Below, in pieces: positions 16,253-25,501 of a stretch of 64,000 nucleotides of DNA; positions within the stretch are counted from its first letter, which is position 1; every line of letters starts with the position of its first letter. Location of the stretch: the NCBI GenBank assembly GCA_049509915.1, contig JBEKZL010000002.1, positions 1-64,000 of the forward strand. The letters are read 5' to 3'. A program made the position numbers and the translations under genes. Source of the stretch: JBEKYD01 sp049509915. Lineage in GTDB: Bacteria > Acidobacteriota > Terriglobia > Bryobacterales > Bryobacteraceae. The notes below the pieces were generated by a model that saw nothing but the letters and a program-made list of their open reading frames with translations, was not told where the DNA came from and made no database searches.

Positions 16253-17862
16253 TGCCCGCCCTGGAGGCCAGCCTGCCGATCCGGGGTGGTCGCCTCTTCG
16301 TGATACTCGGTTTCGGTGTTCACGTCCCAAAGATTGCTCTTATCGGTGATGCCCGCCACGATATTGTCCACGGCCATCATGGCGGTCAGCATGGAATGAT
16401 CCTGGTTATTGTAACGGTGCATGCCGTTCCGGCCGATCAGAAACAGGTTCTCATAGTGGTCCGTATACTGGCGGATATCCGAAAAACGGTCATAGGTGCC
16501 GAAGTAAGCCGGATAGGTTTTCTCCACGCGCAGCACCACCGCGTCGAGCACTTCGCCGGCGTCGATGATACCGATCCTGCTCAACTCCTCTTTGGCCAGC
16601 GCCACCATCGGCTCATCTGGCAACTTCCACAATTCGTCGGTCTGGTTGCAGAAGTATTCCAGCCCCAGCCAAACCGTGGAGGGGTCCGCCACCATGAACG
16701 GGCTCCAGTTGTTGAAGACCTGGAGCCGGCCCAGCAACACGTCCGGCTCCTGAATGTAGATCCAGTTATCGCTGATCAGTTTCCGCCCCCGCGGTGTGCC
16801 GTCGTGGATCTTCAGCGAGCGCAGCAGCAGCCCCACGGTGATGAAATCTCGATAAACCAGGCCGTCCGACACGGCTAGCACTTCGGCTGGCGGAGGCGTG
16901 TCGAAAGAGCGCATCAATTCCTGGATCGGCGCGGTGGAGAAGAAGTAATCGCCGCCGAAGCTGCGCCGCTCGCCGGTCTCTTCCGACACAGCTTCGACAG
17001 CCGTCACCCGCCAGCCGTCGGTTCTGACCCGGTCGGCCCGCCAGCCGCACTGGATTTCGCCGCCCAGTTCCCGCACCCGCCGCGCAACTTCCTCCCACAT
17101 CTGCCCAGGGCCGAACTTAGGGTAGAGGAATTGCTCGATCAGCGAAGTCTCCGTGCCTTTATGATTGAGCGCGCCCTCGACTTTCCGCGGAAAGGCCTTG
17201 CGAAAGGCATGCGCCAGAGCGGCCCGGATGGACAGCCCCTTGATGCGCTGGGCGCCCCATTCGGCGCTGATCTTGTCACAGGGGACGCCCCATACCTTTT
17301 CGGTGTAGCTCTTGAAAAACGTGAGGTAGAGCTCTTTGCCGAAACGGTTGATGAAAAATTGTTCCAGCGTGCGTTCGTCGGGGAGGGGCCGAAGCGCGCT
17401 CTTCACGTAACTGAGCCCGATCTTCGCCGTGCGCCACGCCCCTAGCTTGACCAGCGTATCCTTACTCAGACTGATGGGGTAATCAAAGAAGCGGCGCAGA
17501 TAGTAAATGCGCGACTTACGCGGGCGCAGCAGCATGACCCGGTCTTCGCGCGCCGGGTCGGGCCCGGCCGGAGCCGCGTCCACGCTCCGTTCCATGCCGC
17601 GATACCGGATGGCCTCGGCGCCGTTCCGGCCGCCCTCGAGCGGCAGCATCTGCAGCCACCAGCGCATGACCCGGTCCACTTTGGAAAAAAACCGGTGGCC
17701 GCCGATATCGATCCGGTTCCCCTTGTAGTTGACGGTGCGGGAAATACCGCCCATCTCCCGGCTCCTCTCAAGCACGATGGGCCGGATACCGGCTCGGGTG
17801 GATAGTTCGTAAGCGGCGGTCAGTCCCGCCGGACCCGCTCCAATGACGACGGCCTGCTTCAT
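16249..17862 (-). CDS. FAD-dependent oxidoreductase, UDP-galactopyranose-mutase-like
   Basis: The 537-residue protein starts MKQAVVIGAGPAGLTAAYEL, a Rossmann dinucleotide-binding loop, followed by VLERSREMGGISRTVNYKGN and RIDIGGHRFFSKVDRVMRWW. The GGISRT and GGHRFF motifs are typical of the UGM/protoporphyrinogen-oxidase-like amine-oxidase superfamily found in polysaccharide loci. The end contains LFLIGRNGMHRYNNQDHSML, the FAD C-terminal block. It is much longer than classical Glf (about 370-390 aa), so a UGM reaction is not assured; it may modify a sugar nucleotide or lipid-linked sugar. Its stop overlaps the start of the GT39-like gene (GTGA). It is divergent from the gene at 18099. Confidence 0.75.
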   Translation of the reverse strand: MKQAVVIGAGPAGLTAAYELSTRAGIRPIVLERSREMGGISRTVNYKGNRIDIGGHRFFSKVDRVMRWWLQMLPLEGGRNGAEAIRYRGMERSVDAAPAGPDPAREDRVMLLRPRKSRIYYLRRFFDYPISLSKDTLVKLGAWRTAKIGLSYVKSALRPLPDERTLEQFFINRFGKELYLTFFKSYTEKVWGVPCDKISAEWGAQRIKGLSIRAALAHAFRKAFPRKVEGALNHKGTETSLIEQFLYPKFGPGQMWEEVARRVRELGGEIQCGWRADRVRTDGWRVTAVEAVSEETGERRSFGGDYFFSTAPIQELMRSFDTPPPAEVLAVSDGLVYRDFITVGLLLRSLKIHDGTPRGRKLISDNWIYIQEPDVLLGRLQVFNNWSPFMVADPSTVWLGLEYFCNQTDELWKLPDEPMVALAKEELSRIGIIDAGEVLDAVVLRVEKTYPAYFGTYDRFSDIRQYTDHYENLFLIGRNGMHRYNNQDHSMLTAMMAVDNIVAGITDKSNLWDVNTETEYHEEATTPDRQAGLQGGQ

Positions 17863-18098
17863 GCCCTGAAGATCCCGAGTAGAGCGCCGAACGGCGGACC
17901 GAACGGACGCAACCGAGCCACGCTCAAAATTGCCATCGATTTAGAAATTATACCCTCATGACTCGCCACGCCCTCTTGCTAAAGCGCCGCGTCCGGTTCC
18001 AGGACGGCGATTTTCGGTGCCGGGGCGGATGGGTTCGTACATCGGGGTTCCCTTTCTGCGTCGCCACGGGGCGAAGTTGTGCGAGAATTGCGGACGAG

Positions 18099-19445
18099 AT
18101 GGGAACCCGTACAGGACGTCGGAGAGCCGCTCGTCGCCGCGGTTTCCGCATCTCTCGTATTCGGCCGGATGTCGCCATATTCCTGCTTGCCGTTGCCGTT
18201 CGTGGACTTCTGCTTTCTGGTGTGCCAGCGGTCGATTTTCTCTACGGGCGTTTGACAGAGCGTGGTCTTGTTTCGGGAGAAGAGGGAATCAACGTTGCCG
18301 TCGCACTCAGCCGGAAGGGTGAATTTGCCGACCCTTTCGGCCGAGCCACTGGTCCAACGGCGCACCTCCCTCCCGCATTTCCGGTGGTGACGGCGGCTGT
18401 GTTTAGGATCTTCGGGTACGGACGCGCCGCCGCGGCAGTCCGCAACGGAATTGTCATCGTGGGCGTAGGGCTCGTCTACGCCTCCCTTCCCGCGGCCTCG
18501 GCGGCTCTTGGCATTGGCGCCAATGCGGGGCTCGTCGCGGGATTCGGGGCGGCGGCCTTTCCCGCGTTTCGATCGAGCGAAGTGTTTCGGGGTCGCGACG
18601 AGTGGGCGGCGGCACTCCTCCTGTTGTGGTTGACGGTCCTGCTGTGCCGGGTTTCGGGCCATTCAGGCGCTCGCATCCGGGATGCATGTGTCTTTGGGCT
18701 GGGTTGGGGGTTGCTCCTGTACATTCAGCCTTCGGTCGCAACGCTGCTCCCGGTTCAGGCCGCTATCTGCCTTGTGTATTCGGGCCGAAGCGCGCTCAAA
18801 AAACGTCTTGCTCAGGGGCTGATTGCGGCGGCGATCGTCGTCGCGATGCTTGCCCCCTGGACCATCCGAAACCGCCTCACCATGGGAGCCTGGTTGTTCA
18901 TGCGCGACAATTTCGGTCTTGAGCTTCACGTTTCGAATGGCGACGGCGCCCAGCCATCCCAACAAGTCAATCAGAGCATCGGGTGGTATGACAAGGTCCA
19001 TCCGATGTACTCCGCGGCAGCGACGGACGAGATTCGCCGGGTTGGCGAGGTGAATTTCAACCGGAAGCTCCTGGGTGAATCGCTGTCTTGGATCGCGGCC
19101 CATCCCGGCCGTTTCCGCGACCTGACTCTGGCTCGTATCGCTCTTTTCTGGACCGATGTTCCGTCCAACCGTTTGGCCTTTCTAGTCCGGCTGCTCTGGT
19201 CTCTCTTCGCGTGGCTTGGGCTCTTTCTCATGTGGCGGGCCGGACATCGGCTACCATCACTGTTGCTGACTTCCATACTCGCTTTTTACCCTCTAACGTA
19301 CTATCTCGTCCAGTATTCCACCCGTTATGTCCTCGTGATTTGCTTCGCTATCTTCCTGCCAGCGGGGTTCGCGGTGGAGCGGTGCTGTGCCATACTGTGG
19401 GAACATACGAAACCCTCTCGGCCAGTTAGCGAACTGACCTCATGA
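18099..19445 (+). CDS. Polytopic membrane glycosyltransferase-like protein (GT39-like)
   Basis: The ATG at 18099 opens a basic N-terminus (MGTRTGRRRAARRRG) and about ten hydrophobic helices, e.g. VAIFLLAVAVRGLLLSGV, IVIVGVGLVYASLPAAS and LSLLLTSILAFYPL-type segments near the end. The loop APWTIRNRLTMGAWLFMRDN, followed by FGLELHVSNGDGAQPSQ, recurs in acidobacterial GT39-family membrane proteins. The protein lacks an obvious DE pair in the first loop (GLVSGEEGINVAVAL supplies EE instead). Upstream in-frame codons to 17958 lack a membrane or signal character and are excluded. It heads a plus-strand run of three genes. Confidence 0.7.
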   Translation: MGTRTGRRRAARRRGFRISRIRPDVAIFLLAVAVRGLLLSGVPAVDFLYGRLTERGLVSGEEGINVAVALSRKGEFADPFGRATGPTAHLPPAFPVVTAAVFRIFGYGRAAAAVRNGIVIVGVGLVYASLPAASAALGIGANAGLVAGFGAAAFPAFRSSEVFRGRDEWAAALLLLWLTVLLCRVSGHSGARIRDACVFGLGWGLLLYIQPSVATLLPVQAAICLVYSGRSALKKRLAQGLIAAAIVVAMLAPWTIRNRLTMGAWLFMRDNFGLELHVSNGDGAQPSQQVNQSIGWYDKVHPMYSAAATDEIRRVGEVNFNRKLLGESLSWIAAHPGRFRDLTLARIALFWTDVPSNRLAFLVRLLWSLFAWLGLFLMWRAGHRLPSLLLTSILAFYPLTYYLVQYSTRYVLVICFAIFLPAGFAVERCCAILWEHTKPSRPVSELTS

Positions 19446-19526
19446 TCCCTGTCTCTCATAGGCGGATCGATGAAAGGGTAGTGTGATACCATCTGACAAA
19501 ATAGGATCTCGGCTTCGTCCACTCAA

Positions 19527-20918
19527 ATGATGCAAGTGCAAGTGTCTTCCATTCAATCCGCGGAGCGATGCAAGCTGCCCCCTGCCGCAATAAGCCGGTG
19601 GCGAAGGTACCTGAATCGGCTGCTTGCACGGGAGTTGAACGCTCTGGTCCGGTACTACGATCGGGTCATCCAGTGGCTGCCTCGTGAAAACGACTCCGGG
19701 GCGCTCCTGGCTGAAATCGATAACCCGCGTAAAGAGGTGATTGACGATGGCGAGTCCTTCCCCGATCTGGCATCCGAAGACGAGTTGCGCACCGCCATCC
19801 TGATCAACGGAACCTTCAATCACCACGTGGACATTCAAGGGCTGCTGTTGCCGCTGAAGGCCCGGTTGTCGCGCACCTCGCGTGTTTTGGTGGTTCTCTA
19901 CAACCCTTACCTTCGCGGGTTGTACAGGTTAGCTAATCAGCTGGGCATTCGACGCGGCGAACTCCCCAGCACCTTCATTACGCGCGTCGACCTTGAGAAT
20001 ATTGCCGAGATTTCGGGCTTCCGGATTGTTCGCCAGCGGCATGTCGGGTACTGCCCCTGGCGTCTGTTCGGCATAGGCGATCTCGTGAACCGCCTTATGC
20101 CAGCGCTCCCGATGTTGCGCTGGTTTGCCTTTACCGACGTCGCGGTGCTCCGTCCCGTCATGCCGAAGATACCGGCTGGTATTTCGTGCGTAATTCCCGC
20201 CCGCAACGAACGGGGCAATATTGAGAACGCACTGAAACGCATGCCCGACCTGGGCTGTCCGGTGGAAGTGATCTTCGTCGAGGGACATTCCACCGACGAC
20301 ACCTGGGCCGAGATTCTGCGAGTGGCCGAACTCTATCGCGGGCAATTTCGCATCCAGGCTCTGCAACAGACGGGCAAAGGCAAGGCCGACGCCGTTCGCT
20401 TCGGGTTCGCGCACGCCAATGAGCCGTTGCTGACCATTCTCGATGCCGATCTCACCATGCCCCCCGAGATGCTCGGGCGCTTTTTCCGGGCATACTGCGA
20501 AGGCCGGGGAGACTTCATTAACGGATCGCGCCTGGTCTATCCAATGGAGGGCGACGCCATGCGCTTCCTCAACCGCTTAGGTAACATTTTCTTTGCTAAA
20601 TGCCTGAGCTGGATACTGGACATGCGTCTCGGAGACTCGCTCTGCGGCACGAAGATGGTGACGCGGGCCGATTATCGGCGCATTCTCGCCTGGCGTCGCG
20701 ATTTCGGCGACTTCGACCCGTTTGGGGATTTCGAATTGCTATTCCCGGCGGCTGTCCTGGGGCTGGGGACGGTGGACATCCCGGTACGGTACATGGCGCG
20801 CCGCTACGGCAGCACCAACATCAGCCGGTTCCGGCATGGATTTCAGTTGTTGAGAATGACTTATATCGGGTTCCTCCGGATCAAGCTGGGAGTTGAAAGG
20901 CATGGACACTCTCGATAG
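19527..20918 (+). CDS. Fusion of a partial methyltransferase-like domain with a GT2 glycosyltransferase
   Basis: Residues 1-215 or so resemble the C-terminal half of a class I methyltransferase: AILINGTFNHHVDIQGLLLP, SRVLVVLYNPYLRGLYRLAN, then FITRVDLENIAEISGFRIVR. The GxGxG SAM-binding loop is not visible, so methyl transfer is doubtful. Residues from about 215 are a GT2 domain: GISCVIPARNERGNIENAL, VEVIFVEGHSTDDTW, TGKGKADAVRFGFAHANEPL, then ILDADLTMPPEML with the DAD metal motif, and FGDFELLFPAAVLG. The product is cytoplasmic and likely transfers a sugar to a lipid carrier. The next methyltransferase overlaps its 3' end by 17 bases. Confidence 0.8.
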   Translation: MMQVQVSSIQSAERCKLPPAAISRWRRYLNRLLARELNALVRYYDRVIQWLPRENDSGALLAEIDNPRKEVIDDGESFPDLASEDELRTAILINGTFNHHVDIQGLLLPLKARLSRTSRVLVVLYNPYLRGLYRLANQLGIRRGELPSTFITRVDLENIAEISGFRIVRQRHVGYCPWRLFGIGDLVNRLMPALPMLRWFAFTDVAVLRPVMPKIPAGISCVIPARNERGNIENALKRMPDLGCPVEVIFVEGHSTDDTWAEILRVAELYRGQFRIQALQQTGKGKADAVRFGFAHANEPLLTILDADLTMPPEMLGRFFRAYCEGRGDFINGSRLVYPMEGDAMRFLNRLGNIFFAKCLSWILDMRLGDSLCGTKMVTRADYRRILAWRRDFGDFDPFGDFELLFPAAVLGLGTVDIPVRYMARRYGSTNISRFRHGFQLLRMTYIGFLRIKLGVERHGHSR

Positions 20919-21639
20919 CCCGGACCGGGTCGCCGAGCTCCGCGCCGTCATCGACGCTAAGCCGGCGTTGAAACGGTTCTACGCGGAAATATATGCCCGG
21001 TACGCCGCCTCGCTGGCGATGTGCCCGCAGGGGGGCCTCGCGGTGGAACTTGGCTCCGGCGGCGGTTTCGCGCAGCGAGTTGTTCCGGAATTGGTTACCA
21101 CCGACGTTTTGCCCTATGATGGGGTAGACCGCGTGGTGGATGCAACCCGCATGCCCTTCGCAAATCGTTCGGTGCGGTTTTTCGGCATGCTGAACGTTTT
21201 TCACCATATCCCCGATGTCGCGGCTTTTCTGCGGGAGGCCGGGCGTTGTCTGATGCCCGGCGGGCGCCTCCTGTTGATCGACCAGCATCCCGGTTGGATC
21301 GCGAAGCCTGTGTTACGGTTCCTTCATCACGAGCCATTTCGCCCGGATGCGACGGTTTGGCAATTTGAAAGCACCGGACCGCTGAGCGGCGCTAATGGCG
21401 CGCTTGCGTGGGTTGTTTTTGTTCGAGACCGCGCCCAGTTCATCCAGCAGTTCCCGGACCTCGAACTCCTCCAATATCGACCCTTTGCTCCGTTGACATA
21501 TTGGTTATCGGGAGGGCTGAAACCCTGGCACTTGCTGCCTTCCGCGGCCTATGACATAGTCGCCGCCATAGATCGGGCGCTACTCCGCATTTCCATCCAA
21601 TTCGGCAGTTTCGTCGAGATCGAAGTCGTTCGGCGATGA
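20902..21639 (+). CDS. Class I SAM-dependent methyltransferase
   Basis: ATG at 20902 (an in-frame TTG lies nine bases upstream) begins inside the 3' end of the GT2 gene. The protein has motif I as GGLAVELGSGGGFAQRVVPE, motif II as DVLPYDGVDRVVDATRMPF, motif III as FFGMLNVFHHIPDVAAFLRE, and motif IV as AGRCLMPGGRLLLIDQHPGW. This is a Methyltransf_11-type enzyme of about 245 residues. Because it is coupled to a glycosyltransferase, methylation of the glycan or its precursor is the natural inference. The C-terminal half (WLSGGLKPWHLLPSAAYDIV) is amphipathic and may contact the membrane. Confidence 0.8.
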   Translation: MDTLDSPDRVAELRAVIDAKPALKRFYAEIYARYAASLAMCPQGGLAVELGSGGGFAQRVVPELVTTDVLPYDGVDRVVDATRMPFANRSVRFFGMLNVFHHIPDVAAFLREAGRCLMPGGRLLLIDQHPGWIAKPVLRFLHHEPFRPDATVWQFESTGPLSGANGALAWVVFVRDRAQFIQQFPDLELLQYRPFAPLTYWLSGGLKPWHLLPSAAYDIVAAIDRALLRISIQFGSFVEIEVVRR

Positions 21640-21783
21640 CTTCATCGCGCCGCTAGCTCGTCTGTCTTCCGCGGTTCACCAGCCGAGACGGGGCGGTGGA
21701 ACGACGAGCGGACAAAATGCGCCTGCAGGTTTCGCATCGGGAGGCGACGCCGCGGATCGAGTGCGCTCAGGCCGGTCGATCGG

Positions 21784-23658
21784 TCACAATCGTGGCTCAG
21801 CCGTGGTCCCCGTAGATTGCGGTTGCTTCCTTTCCCAGATCTTAGCCGCCCAATACCCCGGGTCAACCCGCTGATAATCCCCGAATGTTCGAACCACGCG
21901 AAAATTCCGCTCCAACCACTGATAGACCTGCTGGTTGTAGTCGATGCCGAACGTGGGCATGTTGTATTCGGGCGCGCTTCTGTTGGAGAGCGCGACGTAC
22001 TTAACCTGCTGCCGGTCGAGTTCCTCCAGAAACCGCGACGTCACCTCCCCGGGGGGGAGGACTCCCGGCGTCAAACACCACCAGCGGCTTGGGGCCGTGG
22101 TACCGGTAAAGTAGTAAAATGCCGCTTCCTCAGGCCAGACGACAAAACTCTCCGACCGTGTCTTGGCCTGATTGAGAAAGCCGAGGGTCTCGGTGAATGC
22201 CCTTCCGGTCCAAGGGACCTCGTAGATACTCCCCCTGGGAAAGCTCACAATAAAAGACCGCGAGCGGATGCCGTCATAAGACCTCGCCGTCACAGCCATA
22301 AGTCCGCAACAGAGGAGGGCGCTCGTGCATGTCCAGAGCCTCGGCGACTTGGGTACGTGGAAGATGCCGGCCAGCATTCGTACCGCGACGAGATAGCCGA
22401 CGAACACGATCGAGTCGTAGAAGATCGAGTAGCCCGCGGTCCGCATCTGGAACATCGTGCGCGAACCCAGCGCGATCCCGGCGACCAGCATCACCAGCAA
22501 TGCGGCTTCATCGCCGGCCGGATCGCAGCGCCATTTTAGCAATATCCATACCAGAAGGATGCCCGAGGTGAAAACCATGCCGCGGTTGAAGTAAACGAAA
22601 GGCGCTACATCCAGGAGCAGTACCGGAACGGAGCCTCGCCCGAATTGGGATGCGTAAAGGAGCACGAGATGAACAACGGAGAGCGCGAGAGCTGCCGCCG
22701 CAACCAGAGCCGAGTTGACCCGGGAAACACTCGCAAATCGAACCAACGCCGCCGTCAGCGGCGCTCCTAGCAGTCCCGACAGCCCACACAGCACGATAGT
22801 GCCCGGAGGAGCCGCGGCTCCCGCGATGTGGGCCCAGTGGGCTCCCATCACCTTCATGAAATACGAGTCGGGCAGAATCGAAATATTGTCCCCGAACAGA
22901 AGCCTGGCACTGCCGGCCTGAATGTACCACCCGTAAACTCCGGCGGCCAACAACAGCCCCGGCGCGCAGGACGCGCTGCTCTTTGCGAATGCGCGCAACG
23001 ATCGGGACCGGAGCGTCCGCACCAGAATGGCGGCGGCCACCACAACGTAAGCCGACATTCCAAACTCGATTTTTGTAATGGCCGTCAAGCCCGCGATGGA
23101 TCCGGCCGCGAGCATGGTCCAGGGTTTCGGATCGACAGTGTCCCTTACCAGCAGCCAAGTCATGACAACTAACATCATGGTTGCGTATGCAGCCGGGTAG
23201 GAGTAGGGAAGCACGTAGTTGAACTCAGCTCCGTAGGTACCGCTCACCTCAAATGCCTGGATCAAACAGACAAGTCCTGCCGCAAAAGCAAGCGATACCG
23301 GCAGAAACATTCGGCTAAGGGAGTAAATCGACCAGGTTGTCACGCCAGCGATCGCAATCCCGGCCGTCTCCAAAAGCCATAAATGGATGCCAAAGGTTCG
23401 GAACAACAAAGCGTGCCAGCAGGGAATCAGCGGACCGTAGGGGTACCAAATGTCGAAGTACAGTCTCTTACCCTGGCTCAACGCCGCGGGGACATACAGT
23501 TCGCGACCGCAATCGATGACTACAGTCCCCCACTTCTGCCACGTCACGGCACAGAAAATCGCCATCAAGGCCATCAGGGCCGCACGGGCGATGCGGTCAT
23601 CGTGTCCTTTGCCTGCCGTCTCCACCGGACTGCCACCTCGCAGCGCCCACGTTACCAC
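21784..23658 (-). CDS. Polytopic membrane protein, GT39-like
   Basis: The 624-residue protein has about 12 hydrophobic segments followed by a soluble C-terminus of about 150 residues. The first loop, VIDCGRELYVPAALSQGKRL then YFDIWYPYGPLIPCWHALLF, has the D-x-x-RE arrangement of GT-C membrane glycosyltransferases. FVVWPEEAAFYYFTGTTAP in the C-terminal domain recurs in this kind of acidobacterial protein. The start is a GTG at 23658; a Met at codon 29 would remove only a hydrophilic leader. It converges with the methyltransferase at 21639 across 144 bases without a gene. It closes the first glycan island. Confidence 0.7.
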   Translation of the reverse strand: MVTWALRGGSPVETAGKGHDDRIARAALMALMAIFCAVTWQKWGTVVIDCGRELYVPAALSQGKRLYFDIWYPYGPLIPCWHALLFRTFGIHLWLLETAGIAIAGVTTWSIYSLSRMFLPVSLAFAAGLVCLIQAFEVSGTYGAEFNYVLPYSYPAAYATMMLVVMTWLLVRDTVDPKPWTMLAAGSIAGLTAITKIEFGMSAYVVVAAAILVRTLRSRSLRAFAKSSASCAPGLLLAAGVYGWYIQAGSARLLFGDNISILPDSYFMKVMGAHWAHIAGAAAPPGTIVLCGLSGLLGAPLTAALVRFASVSRVNSALVAAAALALSVVHLVLLYASQFGRGSVPVLLLDVAPFVYFNRGMVFTSGILLVWILLKWRCDPAGDEAALLVMLVAGIALGSRTMFQMRTAGYSIFYDSIVFVGYLVAVRMLAGIFHVPKSPRLWTCTSALLCCGLMAVTARSYDGIRSRSFIVSFPRGSIYEVPWTGRAFTETLGFLNQAKTRSESFVVWPEEAAFYYFTGTTAPSRWWCLTPGVLPPGEVTSRFLEELDRQQVKYVALSNRSAPEYNMPTFGIDYNQQVYQWLERNFRVVRTFGDYQRVDPGYWAAKIWERKQPQSTGTTAEPRL

Positions 23659-23799
23659 ACCTTTTCGGCCTGGCTGATTCGTACGCTCGCTGCGTGCCGT
23701 TCCGTCGGTCGCGTCCGCCGCGAGGCCGCAAGCGGGTGTGGGCCGGTTTGTGGCAATCTCGATGCAACTTTGGGCCGCCGGGCGGGATTAGGATTACTT

Positions 23800-24226
23800 T
23801 CGGCTGGACTGGCGATGGCGCAGGGCGCCGGTTTCATCTCCGGGCAGGTGGGTCGTTCACCTTCTCGCGCCTCGCTGCCGGGAGCTGCGCTCTGTGCGCG
23901 CAGGTTTCGGCTGCCGAAGCCGCGCCGGCGAATTCGCCTCACGTGGATACGTGCGTGTGGGGGCCGGGGCAGGCGCCGATGGCGGTGGCGGCGGGCCAGC
24001 AGGTTAGCGGAATCGTGTTTACGGCGGTGACGGGGGCTTGGCTGCAGGTTCACGTGGCCGATTCGCGGTGCCGCTCAAAACCGCCCTCAGCCTGAACGTG
24101 GCCAGCACGGTCGCCAACGCATTCGACCAAAACGGCAACCAGCTCCCGCCAAACAACGCCACCGGGTTCCAGCCCGCCGCGCCGACGGAACTGGGACCGA
24201 TGGCATTCACGCTGCGCAAGAAATGA
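23800..24226 (+). pseudogene. Degraded carboxypeptidase-regulatory-like protein
   Basis: A frame around 23880-24068 reads CALCAQVSAAEAAPANSPHV, DTCVWGPGQAPMAVAAGQ and GIVFTAVTGAWLQVHVADS, resembling acidobacterial secreted proteins with a carboxypeptidase-regulatory-like fold. Near 24062 the sense continues in another frame as VPLKTALSLNVASTVANAF, FDQNGNQLPPNNATG and AAPTELGPMAFTLRKK, ending at 24226. The 5' end has no start codon or signal peptide. I read it as a decayed gene with at least one frameshift. The flanks, 23659-23799 and 24227-24332, show nothing else. Confidence 0.4.
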
Positions 24227-24332
24227 GGGGGCGACGCTGCGGTCCTCGCAGGTCCTCCTGGGCGACTGTCTCAGGACCGGGGTTCACTTCAGAGGGACCG
24301 CCCTCCAAGCCGCATTCTGTTAGCATTCAGAA

Positions 24333-25337
24333 ATGCCCGGCATCGATCGTCGCGCCGCTAGCGTCACCTGGACAGTCGCGCTGATAGTGCTGCTGCTCTG
24401 GTTGCTCTACCAGGTGCGGAGCACGTTGTTTCTGTTCGTACTGGCCCTATTTTTCGCTTTCATGCTGGCGCCGCTGGTGGATTGGGTGAACCGGATGTTG
24501 CCGGGCAAACGGCGCTGGCGCCAGGCCGGGCTGGTGATCTCTTATGTTCTGCTGGTGGCCGCGGTTGCGGGCGCGGGAGCGGCCATCGTAACCAAGGTGG
24601 TGGAGCAGGCGACCGCGTTCGAGAACGGCGGGCTTGCCAGGCGTTTGCCCGAGCTGGTATCGACCTGGATTCAGCGCATCCCGGTGGAGCAACTCCGCGC
24701 GGAAATTGTGCAGCGGTCGGGCGAATGGGCTTCGTCGTTGCCGAAAGCCGCCCTCCGCTTCCTCTCGATGGCCAGCGGCCTCATCTATATCGTGATTGTG
24801 CCCATCCTGGCGTTTTTCTTCCTGAAAGACGGCGCCATCATTCGGCAGCAGATACTGGAGCTGGCGGAGGCAGGCCCGCAGCGCTCCGTGCTGGACGCAG
24901 TTCTGACCGACGCCCACCTGCTGCTGGCGCAGTATATCCGCGCGCTGGTAGCGCTGTCGCTGGTGGCCTTCGTTACGCAGGCGTTTTTCTTCGCGGTCGT
25001 GGGCATGCCGTACAGCGTCCTGCTGGCGGCCCTGGCCGGCATGCTGGAATTCATCCCCACCATAGGGCCGCTCACGGCGGCGCTCGTCATCCTGGCGGTA
25101 ACCTGGGTCAGCGGCGGGCCACTGCTGCTGGTGGCCGGATTCCTGGCGGCATTCCGTATGTTTCAGGATTACGTGCTGTCTCCGAAACTGCTGGCGGAAG
25201 GCATGGAGATGCACCCGCTGCTGGTGCTGTTCGGCGTTTTTGCTGGTATGGAACTGGCTGGCATTCCAGGCGCGTTCCTGTCGGTTCCGGTGCTGGCGCT
25301 GGGCAGGTTAGTGGTTCGCCGCCTGCGCAAGTCGTAA
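24333..25337 (+). CDS. AI-2E family transporter (PerM/YdiK type)
   Basis: The 334-residue integral membrane protein shows the family layout. Two helices at the start (VTWTVALIVLLLWLLYQVRS, TLFLFVLALFFAFMLAPLVD) are followed by a third, then a long amphipathic stretch (ELVSTWIQRIPVEQLRAEIV) and the conserved C-terminal half with VPILAFFFLKDG, LEFIPTIGPLTAALVILAV and AFRMFQDYVLSPKLLAEGME. Members export varied substrates, and autoinducer-2 transport is established for only a few. Start is ATG at 24333. It is monocistronic; a REP-type repeat follows its stop. Confidence 0.9.
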   Translation: MPGIDRRAASVTWTVALIVLLLWLLYQVRSTLFLFVLALFFAFMLAPLVDWVNRMLPGKRRWRQAGLVISYVLLVAAVAGAGAAIVTKVVEQATAFENGGLARRLPELVSTWIQRIPVEQLRAEIVQRSGEWASSLPKAALRFLSMASGLIYIVIVPILAFFFLKDGAIIRQQILELAEAGPQRSVLDAVLTDAHLLLAQYIRALVALSLVAFVTQAFFFAVVGMPYSVLLAALAGMLEFIPTIGPLTAALVILAVTWVSGGPLLLVAGFLAAFRMFQDYVLSPKLLAEGMEMHPLLVLFGVFAGMELAGIPGAFLSVPVLALGRLVVRRLRKS

Positions 25338-25364
25338 TTGGTCGAGCGCCGGGACGCGGCCTGC

Positions 25365-25435
25365 AACCGCTCCCTGGCGGTCGCGGAAAGTGGCTGCAAA
25401 CATGCAGTGCCCCTAAACGATATCGTCAGGGACCG
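25365..25435. repeat. Inverted pair of REP-like units after the AI-2E gene
   Basis: AACCGCTCCCTGGCGGTCGC starts at 25365 and an inverted related core, CGTCAGGGACCG, lies at 25424-25435. Between them CTGCAAACATGCAG can form another small hairpin. The arrangement resembles a REP doublet at the convergent 3' ends of the AI-2E transporter and CRTAC1/TPR genes. The rest of 25338-25501 shows no gene. Confidence 0.5.
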
Positions 25436-25501
25436 TCCGGTTCGCATGATGTAGGGCAGACTACGAGCAACGATGGTCCGCTCCACGGGACGGCGGAGTA
25501 C

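Noticed and set aside
23694..24095. A full gene starting at 23694
   Set aside because: Its first half is an Arg/Pro-rich reading without domain; only the part from about 23880 resembles a protein, so it is listed as a remnant.
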